Origin: Allacma fusca
Lineage: Eukaryota > Arthropoda > Collembola > Symphypleona > Sminthuridae
Direction: 5' to 3'
Assembly: GCA_947179485.1 (NCBI GenBank)
Contig: OX359248.1
Span: 32,249,378 to 32,313,377, forward strand
Length of the DNA stretch: 64,000 nt
This document shows positions 31,701 through 40,968 of the stretch, one piece after another. The position numbers and the translations under genes were made by a program. The notes below the pieces were generated by a model. It worked only from the letters and a program-made list of their open reading frames with translations. It was not told the origin of the DNA and ran no database searches. Each line of letters begins with the position of its first letter. Position 1 is the first letter of the stretch.

Positions 31701-34700
31701 CTAGTAGTAAATCACCTATGATTGACTTTATTGGCGCATTAATAGTCACATGACACTAGAATGACATACTCAATGTAAGTGTATATTTTATATGGGCGAT
31801 AGTAGGCGAATCTACCAATAATCAGTCAATGCCCAGTTTTTGTGCTTTGACGTGTTTTTCACGATTCCAATTACACAAATCAATTCCTATGTGCTCTAGA
31901 AATCTATTACAACAATCACTTTAGTAAATTTCTAGCGTCTCTAGAACCTTGGAACAATACAATTTGGATTGTATTGTTTTTTTCAATTCCTGTTTTGTTT
32001 TTGTTTTAGTTTTGTATCTCGAAAATGGATATTGTTTGTTTAGTTTTGTACCAAAGACAAAAACAATACAAAAGTACAAAACTAAACGAGTACAATATTA
32101 CAGCACTACCTGCAATCACCTCCGAAAATGGAGCCATTAGTATGTGTCATTCAATCATGGCATTTGCAGGGCGGAATGAATTATCAAATACAGTCAGTCC
32201 TGCCAGCGCAAATAATATTCCACTAATTTCCCCTTTCACGGTTGAACAGACATTCTCCCTTAACTCTCATAACTAATTTTGGAGTAAGCCATTACTTGTC
32301 ATAATACTTATTAAAACTGAAATGATAATGCTATGAAGGGTGATCATATGTACAAGTGAAAGTCAGAGAGAACTCCCTTTGATTGGATGATGTCGGAAGT
32401 CACTACTGTAGTTTAGCAAAGCCTTATTTTATTTTACTCACAGAATTTTTTCCTCTTCCCTCCTCCCATTCTATAGTATCTATGTAAATCCTGGAGGGGT
32501 ACTTAACTTGACAATAAATTGGGATTCGTACGTAATCCTATACTGTCTACTCAGATTGCTGAATTGAAAACGTATAAATGCAGTTTCACATATAGTTGAG
32601 TTGAGCTATGGCTTATTTGTAGCCCCTCTCACTTGAGATTTGCAGATTTGGTCTGCCTCAACTTGAGGTACTACTCTCCCTCTGGTTTCCTGACTATTAT
32701 ACATGGTCCTAGGCTAAATGTCTGCCTCATCCGCATCACTGATCTCTTCGTACGCAGTTTCAGTGATTGATTAATTACCACGTCACCACGTACTAATTTC
32801 GTTGAATCAGCCTGACTGCTTTATTCTGGAGAAGGGTAACTATAGACAAAAGAGCTTAGAGTAGGCTTAAACTAGAGAACAGGAACAAGTTATACTGCGT
32901 GTGTGTTCTGCTTTGTGCTCCAAAACTCAAGACTTTACATTTCCCCGCAAACTAGCCTTTCTCTATACTTGTCAAATTAATAATTTCCTGCACACAGCTG
33001 TGATAATGTACATGCCCTGCTTCGGCAATAATAAGTATCAAGGCAGTATTTATGTTCATTGTATTTTCATGGATTTGAAGGGAGAAAACTAAGTAAATGT
33101 TGTAATAAAGCAAGCGACTCAGATACAGTGCACACTGACTGCACACACACACACACACACACAGGGCTACAATTGAGTGAAGTTGAGTTTAATGTTGGAA
33201 ACTTTTCGACGATGAAATAGAACTGGTTTTAACCCAACTTAATAGTTTTAGGATCGGACTGTGTCGGCAAACCTCAAAACACGATGGTTATTAGCCATTA
33301 AGTAAGGAATGGAAATGGAAACTTTTGCGACAAAATAATGAGGAATAGGAGTTTCTCATAATTCACGAAATGAGCTTGTAGTAGGAATAGGTTTAATTCC
33401 CGATATCCATCAGGTTTTAGCAACTTCAGCGACAGGGTAATCACACTGTGTACATACCGAAGTAATTTCACGTTTTCATATAATTGCATATCTATATACA
33501 TGTGTATACAGTCCCCTTCACCCCTTGTATTGCATGTTCTTTTGTAGAATTTCCATTGGAGTATTACTCCATGATAGGTATACCCCATAGACCTCGGGTG
33601 TTAATTTCTCGAGTGAAATAGATATTCGTGAGTTATGCAAGTCACTTTTAACGTGGACCGAAAAAGCCAGCATGCAATAAGCGGGTTAATACTGGCAGGA
33701 ATAAATTATTGGACGGTTTGTACTTAGAATGCTAGCACAAGCTGGTAAATATGTTTAAGTTTTCAATAGGCAATACCCTGCAGTGTGACAATTATTCCTT
33801 TCCCTTCCGTCTGTCAACGGAGTAGTACATTGTGGGATAGTTGGTATACATGCAAGTAATTATTTGTACATTTGAGCAAGTAGCTGTATGAACTGTGCAC
33901 ACGAAATGGAAAGTAATGAAGAAATTGTAACGGTAATTTTTTGTCAACTCCTTCCAGGTCATTCTTCGGTCGTACTTGCTAGGATTTGGATTTTCTATAG
34001 GACAATTGCTGGTGTGGAAGACTGTAGATCGAGCTTTTGGATCGTACCTTTCTATACTGTGCTGCTTCCATTACTCAGAATTTCTGGTGACATCCATAAT
34101 CAACCCATCAGCTCTGTCTTTGGACTCGTTCCTTTTGAATCATAGTGTCGAGTATGGTATTGCTGCTGGAGCCAGTTGGCTAGAGTATGCCATTGAATTA
34201 TGCTTATTTCCTGGTAAGCTCTCACTCCTCGTTCCTGTCTTCACATGCATCTCTACTGTTTGCCTAACAATTGTAATTCCTAACTTCATACAACCATTTA
34301 TTCTATGACTGTATCTACGTGTCTACATAGAATTATAAGATTACGGAGTAGGAGGTTATCTGCGTTATACAACTTAATTTGGCATTTTATTCCTTGTCAT
34401 ATTTCTAGAAGGTGAGTAAGATTAAATGAATTGTGAATGATCAAAAGGTAAGTCTTTGTCTGCAGAAGGAAGCCAGGAAGAGTGGAGTAATTCCCATTCA
34501 GTCAGAAATGTAGAACTGTTTTATGTACAGTATCCTTCAGATTACATGAATTAACCCTCAGTTGATTATAGAATTCAAGGGAGACTTATGCCGAGGATGC
34601 AAATATATGTGATTTTTCAATGGAGTGTAATGACTACTATTCCAAGAGGAGGATACTATTATTGTTGAAAATTTAATTTTCTGCTAGCTCGACTCCCTCC

Positions 34701-36651
34701 GTGTTCCCAAGTAATAGTCCGGTTGGTGTAACTCTTGGCATATTAGCTATGTATACCATGCATACTAAACAGTTACTAGCTCCCTAACCATGAGATCCAG
34801 CGCTTTCTCTCCGAATTCTCTCATCTGATTATGTATGACCCGCAAAAGAATATTGTTTTATGATGTTTAAATCAGAAACGGGATTTTCCACTTGGAAGAA
34901 AATGGGGAAATATGCGGGCCAGCCGCCAGACGATGGTGAACGAGTCATTTGAATAATTTTCCATAGATTACACAATCTAATGTGTTGCGTAGAGGAATGT
35001 GTCGTAAGTAGTAGAATAGTAACCGAGCTGGTGGAGAAGAGTTTCGGATACTGAAAATTCATTGTAGGGTGGCTTTAAGTTTGTGTTCTCTCGGATACGA
35101 CACGACCAAAGAGTTTCACTTGACTTGAGTAGTACAAAACTACATGGTAGTTGGAGGAAATGGTGGTACAAGTGTAAAAGAGCATACATAGGGATTCTGG
35201 GGTCTTTCCCTTAACCGGTCGTATGTTGCTACAATCCACTACATACATGCACGTATACTTGTAGGTTTGAAGTTATGCCAGTGGCCAATGAAAATTGGCT
35301 TGTTCTTCTGCATTGCGGGAGAGCTCCTGCGGAAAGGTGCCATGTTGACTGCTTGGAGTAACTTTACGCACCTCGTCAGAGAGACGAGAGTAGAGGGCCA
35401 CAAACTCGTCACCCATGGTATATTTTCCCTCTGCCGACATCCATCGTATGCTGGTTGGTTCTGGTGGTCCATCGGAACTCAGGTCTGTCCTAAAGAATTT
35501 ATCAAAAGTATTTCCATTGTGGAGACATAGCATCTGAGACCTTTTCCAAAAATTCAATCATGTAACCCGGACACACACAAACGCGCTTTGTGCTTGTCTC
35601 TACTCGTTTCTGCATAACGAGGAGGAAATAGAATGAAAGAAAAAAAAGAGGGTTTGGGATGGGAACTGAAATGAAAGCTGCTTTTTCAAAGTTGCTTGTT
35701 TTTCGAACTTGCTGGGGTATTATAATGAGGCGGAAGGCTATGTGGATTAAGTACTGGTATTGTGTTTGAATGTTATATGAAGTGTTGCGTATGTATGTAT
35801 GTACACTCATTGCATATCAAATGCTTCAGTGAGGATACTTCTGGTGGTGTAAAAATTAAATGAATTAATTTGCTACTGTGTACTCTCTTTTGCCTATTCG
35901 TGAGGTTCCTCGTTGTAATACTACTCTCTGTAATGTTCCTTTTTTTTGTACATTTTGTTATAAAGTATCCACCCGTGCCTCTTTTCCCTTTATATATATG
36001 TACTCCTTTGAGTTGATTGTGAGAGTGGGGGATCTGTGTGTAGGGTAATACTCTTCCTACGGTATGTGTACAACTTATTACGCATAATAAACGCAAATTT
36101 TTATCTTGTTTCCTCGGAAGAGTTTACAGGCACACACACACACACACACACCTATCCGTACATAGATACATGATTGTATGTATGTATGTGTTTATGTGGA
36201 GCTTTGTGTGAAGGGTTACAATTTTGAAAGTTTCGCTTTCATTCGTACGTAAAATGAAATATTCTTTTTATGTGAAAATGTAATACCCTTGAAAATTTAT
36301 TCTCTGATGTTTTTGCATGTGTGGATGCTTTCTCTATGGTTCCAGCTGGTTCTCGTCAATCCTTTGTGCACCATTGGCTACACACTTGCGTCGTGGAGAT
36401 TCTTTTACGGAAGGATATACTACGAAGAAGCCACCCTCCTCTCATTCTTCGGACACAAATACTTCCAGTATCAGGAGAATGTGAAGCACACCGGAGTTCC
36501 TTTTGTGCCCGGCTATATATTTGAGAAGCAGCAGCAGCAAATGAACCAGCAGGAACAGCCTCCACAACGGAGACCAGTAGAGCAGTACCAGAGATTTGAT
36601 GATCAAAGTGGTGGTTCAGATACTCAAGAGGACGCGAGTGACACTAATTAA
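28536..36651 (+). CDS. ICMT: Isoprenylcysteine carboxyl methyltransferase (ICMT), complete, 4 exons, 324 aa
   Basis: Multi-pass ER-membrane enzyme that methylates the C-terminal prenylcysteine of CaaX proteins such as Ras and Rho, using S-adenosylmethionine, after prenylation and Rce1 cleavage. Four exons join in frame. Exons 1-2 carry hydrophobic helices, including SYLLGFGFSIGQLLVW, then HYSEFLV and LSLDSFLLNHSVEYGIAAGA. Exon 3 carries ELLRKGAMLTAWSNFTHLV and the cofactor/catalytic motif GHKLVTHGIFSLCRHPSYAG continuing GWFWWSIGTQ. Exon 4 holds RIYYEEATLLSFFG and VPFVPG. The conserved part ends near FVPGYIFE. About 40 further residues, rich in Gln and then acidic, extend it beyond the roughly 284 aa of the human enzyme. 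The start is the only in-frame ATG of exon 1 before the hydrophobic region. Confidence 0.93.
31262..31604. repeat. 38-39-bp minisatellite inside the hAT-like element
   Basis: Eight clear tandem units, each starting GGTCATGTGACTA and containing TAGTGACACAGTA, preceded by one diverged unit. The last units share a one-base deletion in GTAAGG and an ACTACTAG variant, so they expanded most recently. Confidence 0.93.
31605..31757. repeat. Inverted partner units of the minisatellite
   Basis: 31608-31657 is the reverse complement of one unit (CTCAAATTGACCTTATTGGG, then AATAGTCTCATGAC). A second inverted copy lies at about 31719-31755 (AATAGTCACATGACACTAG). Together with the direct array these can fold into a long hairpin. 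Confidence 0.85.
33142..33163. repeat. (CA)n microsatellite
   Basis: Pure CA run within ICMT intron 1. Confidence 0.9.
33958..34213 (+). CDS. ICMT: ICMT exon 2
   Basis: It runs from VILRSYLLGF to ELCLFPG and includes HYSEFLVTSIINPSALSLDS and FLLNHSVEYGIAAGASWLEY, close to the ICMT consensus. The acceptor is cttccag; it ends in phase 1 at gtaagc. Confidence 0.95.
34214..35264 (+). other. ICMT intron 2
   Basis: 1051-bp intron; nothing else recognised. Confidence 0.8.
35265..35482 (+). CDS. ICMT: ICMT exon 3
   Basis: It holds the family signature GHKLVTHGIFSLCRHPSYAG followed by WFWWSIGTQ, and ELLRKGAMLTAWSNFTH upstream. It ends in phase 0 at gtctgt. Confidence 0.96.
35483..36345 (+). other. 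ICMT intron 3
   Basis: 863-bp intron with TATG repeats (about 35787-35802) and a CA run (36131-36151). Confidence 0.8.
36131..36151. repeat. (CA)n microsatellite
   Basis: CA run in ICMT intron 3. Confidence 0.9.
36346..36651 (+). CDS. ICMT: ICMT exon 4 with extended Gln-rich tail
   Basis: It begins LVLVNPLCTIGYTLASWRFF and includes YEEATLLSFFGHKYFQYQEN. After VPFVPGYIFEK it continues QQQQMNQQEQPPQRRP and an acidic end, DTQEDASDTN, to TAA. Confidence 0.94.
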   Translation: MVLVNPLCTIGYTLASWRFFYGRIYYEEATLLSFFGHKYFQYQENVKHTGVPFVPGYIFEKQQQQMNQQEQPPQRRPVEQYQRFDDQSGGSDTQEDASDTN

Positions 36652-36981
36652 CTCATTTTATAGTCATTATCGAATTTCATGATTTATGTTTCTATTCAGG
36701 GCTGTAATTTCGGGCACTTTCATGTGTAACGCTGATTCGCACCTAATTTATTACTAATTCATAATAATACTAATGCTGCAACCTCGCCATTATTATGAGT
36801 CACTTGAACATGTGAAGTATAACTAATCTAATACAACACGTCTATTGTAAGCTCGTCATTATCATTATTAATAGTCGGATACTCACACTCTTCTCATACG
36901 TAATTGTATGTCTATATATAAACACACACACACACGTACACACATGTTTTTCTAATAACTAAAAACCCGTTAGAAGTTACC

Positions 36982-37001
36982 TATATATATATATATATAT
37001 A
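36982..37001. repeat. (TA)n microsatellite
   Basis: TA run about 330 bases past the ICMT stop, probably within its 3' untranslated region or spacer. Confidence 0.9.
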
Positions 37002-37178
37002 ATCATACATACGGAAACGTTACTTTACAATACGGTACTTACATACATATATCTATTCTAGCGTACTTTCTACTTAACTATGTCGATCATGGAAGCGTAG
37101 AACACCGACGTACACACATGAGTTATTTTTCGAAATTAATTCATTACTTTGTACGTGACTTTCCGGTGGGAAATTACA

Positions 37179-37184
37179 AATAAA
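37179..37184 (+). terminator. Possible AATAAA polyadenylation signal of ICMT
   Basis: AATAAA 528 bases past the stop. I saw no closer canonical hexamer. Confidence 0.35.
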
Positions 37185-40100
37185 CCTGAAATTAATTATA
37201 TGAAGCTCTTTTTTCTTGAGATTGTTTCCCGCATTTCCATCCCTAGTCTCCGTAGAGCCTTTTGTGCGACCATATTTCCCATTTTAGTTTCTCCGTTTCT
37301 CCAGTCAAAACTCCAGAGGAGATTGGGGAACGCTCATGCCATACATCATGATGGCTCTAATAATAGAAATCCATCTCTTTCAAACGATCAGGCACACATC
37401 AACTTGTTTGCTGGGACTTTGAAGGGAGGAACAAACTCGAAGGAAAAACCCACCAAGAGAAAACACATCCCTGGAGTCATGAGTCGAAATTTTTCAAGCT
37501 CCTCGGATATGAGCGTTCATCTAACAAGTATAACTTTTAGTACATAGAAATGAACATGCATACCAGGGAGAGTACGTTGCCCAAGTGAAAAAACTACAAT
37601 GAGCTTAGTACATAATGGGAGGACAAGGTGTGGAGGAAAATGGGAAAGGAAATGCATCTGCTGGATTTGATTTACCCTCGCGTGTTCATTGGGTTTCTCT
37701 GGATGGTTTTGATGCAGCATGGAAGGCTTCTTTTGGGGCTGTAAGGCTGAAAGTCTTTATACCACGAATCCCCAACAGGAATGAAACAATAAAGGCGGCT
37801 TCTTTATTCGATACCACGTTGCCATCGCCTTGTAACTCGGCCTTACCAGACAAACGATTCTGGTTACAATTAAATGCTCGTAGCTAGCAGCAACCATTAT
37901 GACTCTGAACCAAAACCGATGCACGCAGATACGTGGAGCTCGGAGTAACCAACTAGTAAACTACCAACCTCATAATGTTAAAGCCTTTTCCTTACGGACT
38001 TACGTACATAGGACGACGGAAAGGTAGCTAGTTAATTTTCTCTCAAGTAATGTCTTATACCCCCAATCCCTTATACTTACAGATATTGATATGCATTACT
38101 TACTTGCGAACACCAAAACGAACCTGTATGAAAACATCATTATAAATAATATGGTGGGGCTGCACGCACAAATAAAATCAGGACAGAACGAGAAGACTCG
38201 AAACCGAAGGAATAGTAATGCACATGCACACGCAGATGGAATACATGAAGTTTCCCCACATACATATCTATTTGTACATATTTATTTACGTATATATAAT
38301 TATACATAGATACGTATAATTATATGAAGCTAAAAATACAATATATTCTTGTTGTACAAATTCTACATGCATAATTACTACCATGGAAAGCATTGAAAGC
38401 ATGCACATGAGATTACAGTGTGAAGCACGGTAGGAGAGATATCTGCACACAACTTTACAGTTACGGAGGCCCAACTGAGGCCGTGCATGTGTAATAAGGG
38501 ACCCGTTAAATGCAAGGACTTCAAGTGAATTGCATACTATGACCAGATTTACAATCACAGGAGGTTAATATTTATTCCCTAAAAGCATTAACGTGTATCC
38601 CGGTTCTACTTCCACATAAAATGGTAAACATTATTACGTGGAGCAGGAGAAAGAAAATCGGATAGTAAATAATATATGGTATTGTACTGTATGACATGAA
38701 AGGGCTGTGTAGACATCTACGGAGGAAAAGCAACCGAGGTCCATTGAATGCTGTGAAAAATTTTAGCCCAGGTGCTTCCCAACAAAAGGCTCGTGTGGTC
38801 CTCCCGAAAGCTTTCCTCTTATCCTCTTGTCCCTTTCTTCTCCAAATCATCCCTCAATGGCTTGAAACTTCAGGATTTCTCCCTATTCTTCCACTTACAA
38901 GATAAACCCTCGGAGCTGGATCCACCTAAAACTTCCTCCTTTTTTTTCAAAGGAATCCCACTAAACTGCACCCAGAGATTTGAGAATGAGCTAACAACAA
39001 TAGTTACAAAGTCCTTACTCCTTTCAAACTGGTTTTATATCCTTGGATGCTATCAAACAATAAGGCAGCAAACTAACTAGGCCTCGGCAGAAGTTAAGTT
39101 TCCATATCACGGGGAGCTAGCCGTATAAAATCAGCTAATAAACCCCTCAAGTAATTCACTACAAGAAAGTATATAAATGGAGGATAATCAAATTTCGGCA
39201 CAATCACTATGCAAATCATGTAGAAAGCAACAACCTGTAGTTATAATTAGTTTGTCAACAAAGTTTTCTCCCCGAGTTCTGGCATATGTATGCACTTCCC
39301 CCATTGTAAAAAGTATCTGCAGGACTGGGCTGCTCTAACAAACAGTTGATTTCCGAGTAACAACATTATAAAAACTACCACTTGAGCATTTTCTGTCTTC
39401 GGAAGAAACGCCATAATGCTTTTTTTTTTCTTTGCTTGAGTTGCTCCTGAAACAATAGTCAGCTGAATTTTTAATTCCTGACAATTACGCTATAGCCTCC
39501 CATATACATACAAACGAGCCCCATGGACAGAACATATATATTCATTAGGAATATTAACAATTGGATCACAAACTTGTTTATGCAAGTTACTGTATGCTAA
39601 GTTGTGTCGAGTATCTGCATTCATTTGGAGAAGTTTTGGCTCAGTTGTTGCATTTAAGTAAATATGTGAGAAACATTTCCATGTGTACATACGTTGTGCA
39701 GCAGCCTTTTAGCCAGGAACAGTAAGGATTAAGTATACACCTAATACATAAGGTTACCTCCATAAGCCAGCAGTTTACAAGTCGGGAATGAAAATTGGCA
39801 GAAATTGTTCCAAGGCGTTTTCTCATAATAAAAGGCTGGAGATGAGGAACGAGAAAAAAAAAAGTAAGCTACGCGTTTTATACCTTAATACTTGTTATGT
39901 ACCTGGGCTTTAAGTATCCAAAGGAGAAAAGTATATTCATTTTGTTTTCTTGTGCGGAAGACAGAGCCAAGTCCATATACATAGTCTATGACTACTACTA
40001 CACTAATACAAGAGTGGGGTAAGCGTCAAGCGTGAGGGAAATAAAAGTAGGGAGCTATAATAAAGAATGTATAGATAGATAGATACACATATACGGAGAC

Positions 40101-40880
40101 GAATGCTCACGCTGGAGCTTTACCATGACGAGTTAGCCTGCTCTTCGGTAGCATGGATTCTCCAAGCGTATGAAGGAGACGTAAAGGAATAAGTACAGTC
40201 CACATACATTTGTGCAGCGTGCTGGGGAACTTCACATACGACATCCCAGTTGGCACGCGCCTCAATAAAATCCCTTCATTCCGCTAGGAATCCAATCAGT
40301 TTCCTTTAAACCATCCAGGAACAAACATCTCCAGTGTTTCTCCCTCCGTCTGTCCCCATACCAGCCCGTCTCCAGGCACTCTCACACAACAACAACTACA
40401 CAGTAGATACTTTTTTTTCCCAGAGAAAATTCCCTTTCGACTCCCCCGTCCCAAGAAACAGGTATCCATTCAAAAACCATTTCCTTCCAAGGAACTCAAA
40501 CCCAAGAGTATCCTGGTAGTATCAACCCTGAAGAGTATCCTGACTGTTGTTCGTCGACACTGCATTACATTAGCAACTGACAGGAGAAACTGTTCCAGTA
40601 AGAGCCAGAAGCTACCGGGAACATCTGCATCAACAGAAATCGACATCAGTTTCCTTTCACAAATCCCTTTTGTCCTCCAGCTGAAAAACTTGACATTTCC
40701 CGAAATTCTACTCATCCTTCAAGTAAAAGCTGAGACAAGGTTGTCTCCCTATCCTTAGATATATATATTACCTTTCCATAGAGTAGAGTCCTCAACACAA
40801 TTCCAGGCCTCCAGCCAGCCAGCCCAAGAAGATTTGATAAGAAAACAACATGAAGAAAATTGGAATATGTAAACTTTACC

Positions 40881-40968
40881 ATGGAGTTGGAGTTGGACGA
40901 AGAGAAAATCCCAGAAAACCCACACTTTCTTCCCCATCCACACGCCGGAGTACAGTCACATAACAGAC
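40881..40968 (+). CDS. Candidate gene exon 1
   Basis: 29 codons from an ATG in good Kozak context to a consensus gtaagt donor (phase 1). An in-frame TGA 30 bases upstream supports initiation here. Encodes MELELDEEKIPENPHFLP and a His-rich end. Confidence 0.45.

Larger units (their letters stand above)
30349..32108. mobile_element. Non-autonomous hAT-like DNA transposon
   Basis: The ends are TAGTGCTGTAAT on the left and ATTACAGCACTA on the right, fitting the hAT terminal pattern YARNG. The 8 bases CCTGCAAT occur immediately on both sides (30341-30348 and 32109-32116), a perfect target duplication of hAT length. Long subterminal stretches are also inverted: 30491-30580 mirrors 31871-31965, sharing the TTCTAGA and GCTAGAAATTT words. 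No transposase frame is present, so it depends on an enzyme encoded elsewhere. The middle holds a minisatellite and AAT repeats. It sits inside ICMT intron 1. Confidence 0.8.
28731..33957 (+). other. ICMT intron 1 (5.2 kb)
   Basis: Contains the hAT-like element at 30349-32108 and a CA microsatellite at 33142-33163. The remainder is AT-rich with no recognised exon. Confidence 0.8.
36652..40880. other. Intergenic region ICMT to candidate gene
   Basis: Holds the ICMT 3' end and microsatellites. Two neighbouring plus-strand open frames, 37149-37547 (132 codons) and 37615-37887 (90 codons), lack recognisable domains and clear splice partners. I do not call them genes. Confidence 0.55.

Noticed and set aside
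37149..37887. Two consecutive plus-strand open frames after ICMT (132 and 90 codons)
   Set aside because: Considered as a downstream gene because parts look coding-like, but no shared splice phases, no conserved motif and no clear start or acceptor were found.
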